A stretch of DNA of 64,000 bases from Paenibacillus sp. JQZ6Y-1 (GTDB lineage Bacteria; Bacillota; Bacilli; Paenibacillales; Paenibacillaceae). A model generated the notes under the pieces. It worked only from the letters and a program-made list of their open reading frames with translations. It had not been told where the DNA came from and did not search any database. The translations under genes and the position numbers were made by a program. Below are positions 1 through 7,851 of the stretch, one piece after another. Position 1 is the stretch's first letter; each line of letters starts with the position of its first letter. The stretch covers positions 1 through 64,000 of the forward strand of contig NZ_JBFDUZ010000001.1 in the NCBI RefSeq assembly GCF_040719145.1. Reading direction: 5' to 3'.

Positions 1-117
1 CAAGATGAGATTTCCCAGTATGTAAGACCCCTTGAAGACGACGAGGTTGATAGGTTGGGGGTGGAAGTGCAGCAATGCATGGAGCTGACCAATACTAATC
101 GGTCGAGGGCTTATCCA
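1..117 (+). rRNA. 23S ribosomal RNA, 3' end (partial)
   Basis: The stretch ends with the highly conserved 23S 3' terminal sequence (ctaatcggtcgagggctta). Only the last part of the gene lies in the window, and the 5S gene follows about 60 bases later, the usual rrn order. The 3' end is placed by similarity and may be off by a few bases. Confidence 0.93.
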
Positions 118-179
118 AGATTCTAAACACGCGATGATTCGTTTCGGATTCAGTTTTCAGGTGATTGACAGCCTGCACG

Positions 180-296
180 TTTGGTGATGATGGCGGAGGG
201 GTTCCACACGTACCCATCCCGAACACGACCGTTAAGCCCTCCAGCGCCGATGGTACTTGGACCGCAGGGTCCTGGGAGAGTAGGACGTTGCCAAGC
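180..296 (+). rRNA. 5S ribosomal RNA
   Basis: About 117 bases carrying the conserved 5S blocks: the cgaacacg box, the cagcgccgatggta block and the gagagtaggacg block, with the two ends (tttggtg and gccaagc) pairing as helix I. It sits between the 23S 3' end and a tRNA gene. A short gccactc/gagtggc hairpin at about 311-329 separates it from the first tRNA and may be a processing stem. Confidence 0.95.
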
Positions 297-335
297 GAAA
301 CGTAAGACTAGCCACTCCTTGAGAGTGGCGACTAT

Positions 336-411
336 TCCCTGATAGCTCAGTTGGTAGAGCACTCGACTGTTAATCGAGTTGTCACAGGTTCGAGTCCTGT
401 TCGGGGAGCCA
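336..411 (+). tRNA. tRNA-Asn (GTT)
   Basis: Full cloverleaf with 7-bp acceptor stem tccctga/tcgggga, anticodon loop ctgttaa (anticodon GTT at 369-371), ttcgagt T-loop and encoded CCA. Confidence 0.96.
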
Positions 412-414
412 TAT

Positions 415-506
415 GGAGAGGTGTCCGAGTTGGCCGAAGGAGCACGATTGGAAATCGTGTAGGCGTCACAAGCGTCTCGAGGGTTCGAATCCCTCTCTCT
501 CCGCCA
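415..506 (+). tRNA. tRNA-Ser (GGA)
   Basis: Class II tRNA with a long variable arm, acceptor ggagagg paired with the ctctctcc end, anticodon GGA in the loop of cgattggaaatcg, and encoded CCA. Confidence 0.95.
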
Positions 507-532
507 TATGTTTCTTCTAATACTATAAGTAA

Positions 533-604
533 GGCCCGTTGGTCAAGGGGTTAAGACACCTCCCTTTCACGGAGGTAACAGGGGTTCGAATCCCCTACGG
601 GTCA
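533..604 (+). tRNA. tRNA-Glu (TTC)
   Basis: Acceptor ggcccgt/acgggtc (one G-U pair), anticodon stem cctcc/ggagg with loop ctttcac (TTC). CCA is not encoded, unlike most of its neighbours. Confidence 0.95.
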
Positions 605-701
605 TATCTTTACTGCATTACTCGCAATATTGATTGTACATAGAAGTTGATAAGTTTGACATTAACTTGAAAATAATGATACAATCAGAATTGTGTCCTA
701 T

Positions 702-777
702 GGAGACTTAGCTCAGCTGGGAGAGCATCTGCCTTACAAGCAGAGGGTCGGGGGTTCGATCCCCTCAGTCTCCACCA
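702..777 (+). tRNA. tRNA-Val (TAC)
   Basis: Acceptor ggagact/agtctcc, anticodon stem ctgc/gcag with loop cttacaa (TAC), T-arm ggttcgatcc, encoded CCA. Confidence 0.95.
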
Positions 778-797
778 TCTATACTTTCTTTTGACGA

Positions 798-871
<74 letters not shown>

Positions 872-876
872 TAAAT

Positions 877-952
877 GGAACCGTGGTGTAGGGGTTAACA
901 TGCCTGCCTGTCACGCAGGAGATCGCGGGTTCAAATCCCGTCGGTTCCGCCA
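877..952 (+). tRNA. tRNA-Asp (GTC)
   Basis: Acceptor ggaaccg/cggttcc, anticodon stem cctgc/gcagg with loop ctgtcac (GTC), encoded CCA. Confidence 0.95.
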
Positions 953-1025
953 TCTTTATCTTGTATCTTCTCGGCTACTGGATTGAATATGAGTAGAGAG
1001 TCGACACTGTAGCATGCAATACTAA

Positions 1026-1101
<76 letters not shown>

Positions 1102-1117
1102 TTTTTATCTTACACTT

Positions 1118-1193
<76 letters not shown>

Positions 1194-1212
1194 TTTTTTC
1201 TTTCTTTCATAT

Positions 1213-1297
1213 GGAGGCTTAGCGAAGTGGCCAAACGCAGCAGACTGTAAATCTGTTCTCTCTGAGTTCGGTGGTTCGAATCCATCAGCCTCCACCA
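1213..1297 (+). tRNA. tRNA-Tyr (GTA)
   Basis: Class II tRNA with a long variable arm, acceptor ggaggct/agcctcc, anticodon loop ctgtaaa (GTA), encoded CCA. Confidence 0.95.
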
Positions 1298-1304
1298 GTT
1301 TTAT

Positions 1305-1378
1305 AGGGGCATAGTTTAAAGGTAGAACAGCGGTCTCCAAAACCGTTAGTGTGGGTTCAATTCCTGCTGCCCCTGCCA
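1305..1378 (+). tRNA. tRNA-Trp (CCA)
   Basis: Acceptor aggggca/tgcccct, anticodon stem cggt/accg with loop ctccaaa (CCA), discriminator G and encoded CCA. Confidence 0.95.
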
Positions 1379-1399
1379 TATTTTAATTTATAGTATTTT

Positions 1400-1473
1400 G
1401 GCGGTCGTGGCGAAGGGGTTAACGCATCGGACTGTGACTCCGACATTCGCGGGTTCAATTCCCGTCGATCGCC
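1400..1473 (+). tRNA. tRNA-His (GTG)
   Basis: Anticodon stem cgga/tccg with loop ctgtgac (GTG). The acceptor includes the extra 5' G facing C73, the histidine identity element. CCA is not encoded. Confidence 0.94.
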
Positions 1474-1483
1474 CTTTTTTTAT

Positions 1484-1558
1484 AGGGGATTAGCCAAGCG
1501 GTAAGGCAACGGACTTTGACTCCGTCACGCACAGGTTCGAATCCTGTATCCCCTGCCA
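1484..1558 (+). tRNA. tRNA-Gln (TTG)
   Basis: Acceptor aggggat/atcccct, anticodon stem acgga/tccgt with loop ctttgac (TTG), encoded CCA. Confidence 0.94.
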
Positions 1559-1571
1559 TTATTTCTATCGT

Positions 1572-1646
1572 GCGGACGTGGCTCAGCGGTAGAGCATCGC
1601 CTTGCCAAGGCGAGGGTCGCGGGTTCGATTCCCGTCGTCCGCTCCA
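1572..1646 (+). tRNA. tRNA-Gly (GCC)
   Basis: Acceptor gcggacg/cgtccgc, anticodon stem tcgcc/ggcga with loop ttgccaa (GCC), encoded CCA. Confidence 0.95.
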
Positions 1647-1660
1647 TTTCAATTTTATAT

Positions 1661-1734
1661 GGCGCCATAGCCAAGTGGTAAGGCACAGCTCTGCAAAAGC
1701 TTTATCCCCAGTTCGAATCTGGGTGGCGCCTCCA
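1661..1734 (+). tRNA. tRNA-Cys (GCA)
   Basis: Acceptor ggcgcca/tggcgcc, anticodon stem agct/agct with loop ctgcaaa (GCA), encoded CCA. Confidence 0.95.
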
Positions 1735-1746
1735 GTATTTTATTAA

Positions 1747-1820
1747 GCGCCCTTAGCTCAGCTGGATAGAGCGTTTGACTACGAATCAAAAGGCCAGGAG
1801 TTCGAATCTCTTAGGGCGCG
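1747..1820 (+). tRNA. tRNA-Arg (ACG)
   Basis: Acceptor gcgccct/agggcgc, anticodon stem ttga/tcaa with loop ctacgaa (ACG, read as ICG after A34 deamination). Last tRNA of the fifteen; CCA is not encoded. Confidence 0.95.
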
Positions 1821-1835
1821 TATCTTTTCAATCAT

Positions 1836-1882
1836 AAGCTCATTAGTTCATGAAGAAGTTCATGTACTAATGAGCTTTTTTG
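1836..1882 (+). terminator. Rho-independent terminator of the rRNA/tRNA cluster
   Basis: Long stem (aagctcattagt ... actaatgagctt, extended by catgaa/ttcatg) followed by a T run. It lies 15 bases after the last tRNA. The 210 bases that follow, up to the LiaI-like gene, hold only AT-rich upstream sequence. Confidence 0.9.
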
Positions 1883-2092
1883 TTATATTGATTTTGTTTG
1901 TATATGGATATCATTTTAGTATTGATTGGATTCAAGTGGGATTTGAGTTGTATTGGTTCGTAGCTAGAATGTTCCCATATACTCCCCGTCTAAGGTCTAG
2001 GTTAAAATACCATCCCCGGTCCATTTTGCAATGCCATTGTTTTCTTTAGAATGTAGTTATAAGGCAAACGAGTATTGAGGGAGGTGAGTACA

Positions 2093-2404
2093 GTGAATAT
2101 CAATCGAAATAGTGTTACAGCTGTCGGGCTGATCGTAATCGGGGCGTTGATTGTATTCGGAAAGTTCTTTCCCGTTTTACATAGTCTGATGGGGCATCTG
2201 ATCGGATTGCTTTTCCCAATCGCACTGATCGCACTTGGTTATTATGCGCTTCAAAGTGGACGTAAGGTTCTTGGTTCCGTACTGGCAATCATTGGAGCAT
2301 GTATTCTTTTCTCAAAGCTTTCGTTTCTGATTGGACCGGTTCTCGGTATTGCTCTTGTTGTTGGTGGTATCTATATGCTCAAGAATCGTCATCAAACGTA
2401 CTAG
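2093..2404 (+). CDS. LiaI-like small membrane protein
   Basis: A 103-residue, very hydrophobic protein with about four membrane segments separated by short polar turns, of the LiaI/LiaF-transmembrane-like type. The start is taken as GTG at 2093 because the gggaggtg ribosome-binding site ends about six bases before it; an upstream TTG at 2075 would put that site inside the gene. It heads a cluster with two PspA paralogues, PspC and LiaFSR, so a role in the envelope-stress response, perhaps anchoring PspA/LiaH to the membrane, is inferred from context. The upstream region has a gtctaaggtctagg stretch near 1988 that could belong to a regulator site, but no clear operator was identified. Confidence 0.75.
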   Translation: MNINRNSVTAVGLIVIGALIVFGKFFPVLHSLMGHLIGLLFPIALIALGYYALQSGRKVLGSVLAIIGACILFSKLSFLIGPVLGIALVVGGIYMLKNRHQTY

Positions 2405-2597
2405 TCTACAACTTTTTCGTTTGAAAACAGCTAGATACAGATTCAAAACAATAGCTTCCATATTAAAAGTAAATAGGATCATCTATTGCAGATAAGATTG
2501 TATATGAAAGATAAGGTCTTTATTTTAGATGAGGTTATCATTTTAGCTGGAGTTATTAGTTTAGATAGATTCATTATTGTAGATAAAGTCATATATA

Positions 2598-2629
2598 GTA
2601 TCAAAGTATCAAAGTATCAAAGTATCAAA
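2598..2629 (+). repeat. Four tandem copies of GTATCAAA
   Basis: Perfect 8-base direct repeats in the 318-base gap between the LiaI-like gene and the first pspA. The gap is AT-rich, and a reading frame across it (2486-2704) has low-complexity composition and no good ribosome-binding site. The repeats may be slippage products; no function is evident. Confidence 0.85.
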
Positions 2630-2722
2630 GGTAAGCTAAGTAGCACCTACAAAATTGCTGGAAAAGGTTTGCTTCAATCATTATCCATTTATGCATTACA
2701 GTAAGGGAGGGAGATTGTACCC

Positions 2723-3394
2723 ATGAACATGTTCAAACGTATACGGGATATTACCGTAGCGACTTTAAATGAAAAGCTGGAACAAAGTCAGGACCCGGTT
2801 CGCTTGATTGATCAGTTTTTGCTGGATACTCGTCAGGAGATCTCGGAGGCAGAGCAGCTGCACAGCAGTATTTCGCATCATACTCGCCAGCTGAAGCATC
2901 ATGTGGAAAAAGCATCTGCGATGCGTCAGAAGCGTGAGGAGCAAGCGATGTTGGCTCTGAAAGCGGAAGAGGAAGAACTGGCACGCATGGCTTTACAGGA
3001 AAAGGTCATGTATGAGGAAAAGGAAAACCAGTACAATGATCTGTTGGATAAAAATAAAGAAGCACTGAATGAGATCGAATATCAGCTGAATACGCTGAAA
3101 TCAGAATATCAAATCGTATACAGCAAACGTGAGTATTACCATGCTCGTATGGAAACTCTTCGTTTGCAGCAGCAGATGAATCGTCGTTTTGGAAACGGTG
3201 GCGGCAATATGCCTTCCTTCAATCGACTGGAAGATCGCATCTCTGATTGGGAGCTTGAAGCCAAAGCTGTTCGTGACGTACGCCAAATGGACAGCTATCC
3301 ATCCGGTGGCTCCGATCCTGCTAGTGCGATTGCATTGGACGCTGAGCTGGAGCGCTTGAGACGCAAGCTTGATCAGCAGCGAGAGGAGGGTTGA
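2723..3394 (+). CDS. pspA: PspA/LiaH family phage-shock protein (first copy)
   Basis: A 223-residue PspA/IM30-family protein. The N-terminal amphipathic segment (MFKRIRDIT) typical of the family is followed by a nearly continuous charged coiled coil to about residue 150 and a Gly-rich break near residue 155. These proteins assemble into rods or rings on the inner face of the membrane and protect it under envelope stress. A ggaggg site lies upstream; ATG 2723 and ATG 2729 are both possible starts. The stop codon sits inside the ribosome-binding region of pspC, so the two genes are co-transcribed and probably coupled. It is the less typical of the two PspA copies in this cluster. Confidence 0.88.
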   Translation: MNMFKRIRDITVATLNEKLEQSQDPVRLIDQFLLDTRQEISEAEQLHSSISHHTRQLKHHVEKASAMRQKREEQAMLALKAEEEELARMALQEKVMYEEKENQYNDLLDKNKEALNEIEYQLNTLKSEYQIVYSKREYYHARMETLRLQQQMNRRFGNGGGNMPSFNRLEDRISDWELEAKAVRDVRQMDSYPSGGSDPASAIALDAELERLRRKLDQQREEG

Positions 3395-3396
3395 GT

Positions 3397-3906
3397 ATGC
3401 GACCGAAGTTATACCGGTCGAGCAATGACCGGATGTTATCCGGCTTGACGGGCGGGTTGGGGCATTATTTTCAAATCAACCCGACACTGCTGCGGATACT
3501 GCTGATTTTGAGTATTCCTTTTACAGGTGGTACGACGGTATTGATCTATCTGATTGCGATCTTTGTAGTACCGAAGGAGCCGCCGATATATCGTCCGTTT
3601 GATTTTGGACCAGGTGCGCATGATCCTCGTTTTGAACAGGATCGTTATGCCGGTGAGCGTCATACGTACGGCGGCTACTGGGGGACTTCCCAAAATGCTT
3701 ATGAGCCGGATATGTACGATGAACCGCATAAAAGCAATACGCGTTATTTTGGGAAAAATCGTCCGCCCTATGAACAGCCGGAGCCAGTCAACAAGGCAAC
3801 TGCCGATCTGGACTCTATGATGAAAAATATCGAAACCAAAGCACTTCGTAAGGAAGTTGAAGAACTTCGCAAAAAAATTGCTCAATACGAGAAGGGAGAA
3901 CAATAA
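3397..3906 (+). CDS. pspC: PspC domain membrane protein
   Basis: A 169-residue protein. The first 60 residues form a PspC domain: the [19 protein letters not shown] motif, then a hydrophobic hairpin ending in FVVPKEPP. The rest is polar with Tyr/Asp-rich sequence and ends in a short coiled coil (about 130-165). ATG 3397 is chosen because gaggaggg ends six bases before it; TTG 3391 would overlap that site. PspC proteins sit in the membrane and pair with PspA in stress sensing. The gene lies between two pspA paralogues, one base before the second, which supports a joint complex. Confidence 0.88.
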   Translation: MRPKLYRSSNDRMLSGLTGGLGHYFQINPTLLRILLILSIPFTGGTTVLIYLIAIFVVPKEPPIYRPFDFGPGAHDPRFEQDRYAGERHTYGGYWGTSQNAYEPDMYDEPHKSNTRYFGKNRPPYEQPEPVNKATADLDSMMKNIETKALRKEVEELRKKIAQYEKGEQ

Positions 3907-3907
3907 C

Positions 3908-4642
3908 ATGGGAGTATTTAAAAGACTGAAAGATATGACAAAGGCATCGGTGAATGAAATGCTGGATAAGGTGGAAGATCCGATTGTGATGCTGAACCAG
4001 TATCTGCGTGATATGGAAGCTGAGATTCATCAATCTGAGGTAACGGTAGCGAAACAAATGGCGAACGAGCGCCGTATGAAACAGCGTTTGGAAGAAGCAG
4101 GTCGCATGGCAGTACAACGTGAAAGCCAAGCAACTGCAGCACTGAAAAGCGGACAGGAAGAAGTGGCACGTCGTCTGCTGGAAGAAAAGCTGTACTTTGA
4201 TCAGAAGTATGTAGAATACGGTGATATGCATGCACAGGCGAAAGAGCAAGTTGCTGGTTTGATGACACAGCTGCATGAAATGAAAGACGAATTCTATAAA
4301 ATGCGTAATAAACGCAATGAGCTGGTATCCCGTGCTCAAATGGCAAAAGCGAAAAAACAAATGGCTAAAGTTAGCTCTGTTGATTCCTTGAACCGCGGTA
4401 GCGCATCGCTTGGATTCAGCCGTATGGAAGAGAAAATTATGCAAATGGAAGCTGAAGCAGATGTACTTCGCGCTCCTTACAATGGTTCGGGTTACAATAC
4501 CCCGTACATCAGCGCGGAACAGGCTGAAAAGCAACTGAAAGTAGATGAGCAGCTGAATCTGCTGAAAAGCAAACTAGCAGGTCCTTCTACACCGAAAACC
4601 ATCGAATCCAGTGCACGACCAGCTGACGAATCGACTCATTAA
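3908..4642 (+). CDS. pspA: PspA/LiaH family phage-shock protein (second copy)
   Basis: A 244-residue PspA-family protein with the standard start [20 protein letters not shown] and the family phrase [16 protein letters not shown], followed by long coiled coil. It starts one base after the pspC stop, with gagaaggga as ribosome-binding site inside pspC. This copy is closer to canonical PspA/LiaH than the one upstream. It is the last gene before a stem-loop that separates the Psp genes from liaF. Role: membrane-bound stress oligomer; the division of labour between the two copies cannot be read from the sequence. Confidence 0.92.
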   Translation: MGVFKRLKDMTKASVNEMLDKVEDPIVMLNQYLRDMEAEIHQSEVTVAKQMANERRMKQRLEEAGRMAVQRESQATAALKSGQEEVARRLLEEKLYFDQKYVEYGDMHAQAKEQVAGLMTQLHEMKDEFYKMRNKRNELVSRAQMAKAKKQMAKVSSVDSLNRGSASLGFSRMEEKIMQMEAEADVLRAPYNGSGYNTPYISAEQAEKQLKVDEQLNLLKSKLAGPSTPKTIESSARPADESTH

Positions 4643-4751
4643 TTCTCGGATGGAATATTGGGACGTCATATGAGTTCAGAACAACCGTCAACAATTTGCA
4701 AGGTAATATGAGTTCAAGACGCTGTCATAATATGATATAGTTAGTTAGGTT

Positions 4752-4793
4752 AAGCCATACAGCGTGTGTGTGATGCATGCAGTATGGCTTTTC
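4752..4793 (+). terminator. Stem-loop with short T run between pspA and liaF
   Basis: Nine-bp stem aagccatac/gtatggctt with a 21-base loop followed by tttcc. The T run is short, so it may only partly stop transcription and let some messages continue into liaFSR. Confidence 0.55.
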
Positions 4794-4831
4794 CACTACT
4801 TGCCTAGGATGGGCGGTAAAGGAGGGGTGAC

Positions 4832-5500
4832 ATGAACAGAAAAAGAGATGCGATTGCGGTAGTGTTGATCGGATTAGGGATGTTGATTTTGCTAGGACCA
4901 TTTTTTGGATTTTTTACGATTGTCGCTCTTCTTTTGCTGCTGATCGGGGTATTTGGATTGCGTAGAGGCAAAATGAAGCAGGGTTATATTTGTCTGTCGA
5001 TTGGAACAGGTCTGCTATTGCTGGATCATTTGGCATTGGTGCTAGGCATCGTACTGATCTCACTGGGATGGTTTTATTTCCGGGCAAATAAGGCGCACCG
5101 TGGGCAGAAGCATCATGCGAAGCAGAACTTTATTAATACGTCGCAGCACAATCGTGATCCATGGCTTATGCGTAGTAGTAGTTCGTGGCATGCGATTGGC
5201 GATATTGATTACGATCTATCGCTGGCGATGGCAGAAGATGCGGAGACGGTATTGTATTTTCAGGGGATCATTGGTGATCTTGATTTTACAATTCCAGAGG
5301 AGTATGGTGTGGAGATTGAGGCGCATGTGCTATTTGGGCAGATTGGATTTGATCCAGATCGGCGTTCGGGTATAGAACGTAGACAGGGGATTATGAACCG
5401 AGTGCAGTGGACATCGGCGAACTATGGCAGCAGTGTACAGCGGGTGAAGCTGGTTGTATTTTATGTGGCGGGTGACTTGAATATTCGCTTGTCGGCATAA
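4832..5500 (+). CDS. liaF: LiaF-type membrane regulator of the LiaRS system
   Basis: A 222-residue protein with about four membrane segments in the first 85 residues (two hydrophobic hairpins), a polar linker, and a soluble C-terminal LiaF/DUF2154-like domain (about 120-222, with the IGDLDFTIPEEYGV and GDLNIRLSA repeats of that beta-rich fold). In Bacillus, LiaF inhibits the kinase LiaS until the envelope is disturbed. Start ATG 4832 follows aaaggagggg. liaS and liaR lie next on the same strand, 246 bases downstream, so the functional link is firm although the spacing suggests a second promoter before liaS. Confidence 0.85.
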   Translation: MNRKRDAIAVVLIGLGMLILLGPFFGFFTIVALLLLLIGVFGLRRGKMKQGYICLSIGTGLLLLDHLALVLGIVLISLGWFYFRANKAHRGQKHHAKQNFINTSQHNRDPWLMRSSSSWHAIGDIDYDLSLAMAEDAETVLYFQGIIGDLDFTIPEEYGVEIEAHVLFGQIGFDPDRRSGIERRQGIMNRVQWTSANYGSSVQRVKLVVFYVAGDLNIRLSA

Positions 5501-5746
5501 GCAGTCTATAGTCGAAGTGAGTTTGGAGTGAAAGTAAGACGTTATCATTCATCCGTTGTATGCGTCTTATTATAGATAGGATAAAGTTTGAGTTTGCCAG
5601 AGATGGCTGAGTTGTAAACGTAGACCTGTACTGTACATGTACATCGGATATTCATGTGGCGATGCTAGAGTATAGGTCCGTATGCGATCCATGGAAAGTT
5701 GTGGCAAGATGCAATTAAGCCGATGCCGGGACGGAGGGATACATAG

Positions 5747-6808
5747 ATGACAAAACGAAAATCTGCTGACATGATTGTTCGCAGTATGAGTGAAGGGGTG
5801 CTATTGGCAGTCCTTTTATTGATTGTAGTAATGTATGTGTTATATACGTCCGGGCATCTGGATATGGAGGATTCGTGGGAAGCATGGTTGCGAACGAGCA
5901 TTGCGCTATGTATTCCGGTGATGGTGATCGGGGCGTTGTTTGGATTGTATCATTCGCTGCGACTCAAGATGCGCATTGATAAACTGCGAGAGACGCTGCT
6001 GATGTGGGAAAAGGGAAGCTGGTCGCAAACGGCGCCAGAATGGGGTAGCGATGAGTGGACGCGGCTCGGAGAGCAGATGGATCGCATCGGTAAAAAGTGG
6101 GGCGATCAGATTTCCAGTTTACAGCGTTTATCTACCAATAATGCACAGCTTGCCGAACAGGCGCGGGTGTCAGCGATTATTGAGGAGCGGCAGCGGCTGG
6201 CACGCGAGCTTCATGATGCGGTGTCTCAGCAGCTGTTTGCTATTTCGATGACAGCAACTGCGGTTGGTCGTACGTTTGACAAGGACCCGGATCGGGCGAA
6301 GCGGCAGGTGCAGCTGATTGAAGAAATGTCATCAGTAGCGCAATCAGAGATGCGGGCGTTGCTGCTGCATTTACGACCGGTGTACTTGGAAGGAAAACGA
6401 TTGTATCAAGGGATCAGCGAGCTGGTACAGGAGCTGCAAACGAAGATTCCGATGGATATTGTGCTAGATATGGATGAGGAGCTCCGACTCGTCAAAGGGG
6501 TGGAAAATCATTTGTTCCGTATTGTGCAGGAAGCATTATCCAATACGCTTCGGCATTCCAAAGCGAACCGAATGGAGATTCGGATTGTGCAAAAGGTGGA
6601 CGCAGTGCGGGTAACGCTGCGCGACGATGGTGTAGGCTTTGAGCTGGATGATACGAAGCAGACGTCCTATGGGCTGTCTACGATGCGTGAGCGTGTGAAT
6701 GAGGTAGGTGGTACGATTCAATATATTACGGCACCGGGCAAAGGAACACGGATTGAGATTGTTGTGCCGATCGTGACATTACACACAGAAGAAAGCGGGT
6801 GGGCATAA
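5747..6808 (+). CDS. liaS: LiaS-type sensor histidine kinase
   Basis: A 353-residue kinase of the NarL/LiaS class. Two membrane segments lie in the first 75 residues (about 18-35 and 50-68) with only a short outside loop, so it probably senses within the membrane or through LiaF. A linker, a HisKA_3 dimerisation domain with the phospho-acceptor His156 (RELHDAVSQQ), and a HATPase domain with N box (VQEALSNTLRHS) and G box (LRDDGVGFE) follow. The start has the cggaggga site. It ends four bases before liaR, forming a kinase-regulator pair. Confidence 0.92.
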   Translation: MTKRKSADMIVRSMSEGVLLAVLLLIVVMYVLYTSGHLDMEDSWEAWLRTSIALCIPVMVIGALFGLYHSLRLKMRIDKLRETLLMWEKGSWSQTAPEWGSDEWTRLGEQMDRIGKKWGDQISSLQRLSTNNAQLAEQARVSAIIEERQRLARELHDAVSQQLFAISMTATAVGRTFDKDPDRAKRQVQLIEEMSSVAQSEMRALLLHLRPVYLEGKRLYQGISELVQELQTKIPMDIVLDMDEELRLVKGVENHLFRIVQEALSNTLRHSKANRMEIRIVQKVDAVRVTLRDDGVGFELDDTKQTSYGLSTMRERVNEVGGTIQYITAPGKGTRIEIVVPIVTLHTEESGWA

Positions 6809-6812
6809 TAAG

Positions 6813-7460
6813 ATGGATAACAGTGAACTGATCAAGGTGCTGCTGGTGGATGATCATGAGATGGTGCGTATCGGTCTGGCAGCAGTGCTCGATACGGAGG
6901 ACGGAATCGAGGTTGTTGGCGAGGCGAGCAACGGCAATGACGGTATACGCTTGGCACAGGAGTACCATCCAGACGTTGTGCTAATGGATCTAGTGATGGA
7001 TGGGATGGACGGGATCGAAGCAACACGTAAGGTACTAGAAATCAATCCGAACTGTAAGGTGATCGTGCTGACCAGCTATCTGGACGATGAGAAAATGTAT
7101 CCGGTGATCGAGGCGGGTGCCTTTAGTTATTTGCTCAAAACATCGCGTGCGAGTGAAATTGCTGATGCGATTCGTGCAGCGGTGCGTGGTCAATCGGTAC
7201 TGGAATCGCAAGTGGCTTCCAAAATGATGAGCCGTTTTCGTGAGCCAGCTGAACGTGCATTGCATGAACAGTTGACCGAGCGGGAGATGGATGTACTGCG
7301 TCTATTGGCGCAAGGAAAGTCCAATCAGGATATTGCCGATGATCTGATTATCGGGATCAAAACGGTGAAATTCCATGTGACCAATCTGCTCGCCAAGCTA
7401 GGGGTAGAGGATCGAACGCAGGCAGCGATTTATGCGTATAAAAATGGACTGGCGGAATGA
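6813..7460 (+). CDS. liaR: LiaR-type response regulator (NarL/LuxR family)
   Basis: A 215-residue regulator. The receiver domain (about 8-125) has the acidic pair DD13-14, phospho-acceptor Asp59 (VLMDLVMDGMDG) and the conserved Lys in YLLKTS. The C-terminal LuxR-type helix-turn-helix (about 148-210) carries LTEREMDVLRLLAQGKSN and IKTVKFHVTNLLAKLGV. It is expected to activate the Psp/Lia genes upstream after phosphorylation by LiaS. A strong terminator follows 39 bases after the stop. Confidence 0.93.
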   Translation: MDNSELIKVLLVDDHEMVRIGLAAVLDTEDGIEVVGEASNGNDGIRLAQEYHPDVVLMDLVMDGMDGIEATRKVLEINPNCKVIVLTSYLDDEKMYPVIEAGAFSYLLKTSRASEIADAIRAAVRGQSVLESQVASKMMSRFREPAERALHEQLTEREMDVLRLLAQGKSNQDIADDLIIGIKTVKFHVTNLLAKLGVEDRTQAAIYAYKNGLAE

Positions 7461-7498
7461 TGTAAGTAACAACGATGGATCATTCATATTTATATAAT

Positions 7499-7532
7499 AG
7501 AAAACCGGCACTGTGTAGTTGCCGGTTTTTTG
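7499..7532 (+). terminator. Terminator after liaR
   Basis: GC-rich stem aaaaccggca/tgccggtttt followed by six T. The next 320 bases up to zwf hold leader sequence; a weak TTGATA (7595) with TAGAAT (7616) is the best promoter-like pair seen there, at non-ideal spacing. Confidence 0.92.
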
Positions 7533-7851
7533 CTATATGAGATGATAAATGGCGTAAACGGTATCAATTTTAATTTTAACAGGTATAAGTACTTTTGATA
7601 GGTGGTCAGATGGTATAGAATCGGGTAATTATGGTAAAATACGATTGCCCAAGCATTGCGTATACAGAGCCATATATAGCGCTGTAGCGGAAGAGTTGGG
7701 CTGACCAGCTTATTCTCTGGAAATGGATGATGAGATTACTGGTTACAATGGCATCATGAGCACCACATCATTGTCGTGATTTTTGTACAGTACAGCAGCA
7801 CCTTGTTCATTCTGCGGTAAAACAAAAATTTACATAGAAAGTGGAGGAGCC

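Noticed and set aside
2486..2704. Reading frame of 72 codons before the first pspA
   Set aside because: Low-complexity composition caused by the GTATCAAA repeats, no ribosome-binding site and no protein-like pattern.
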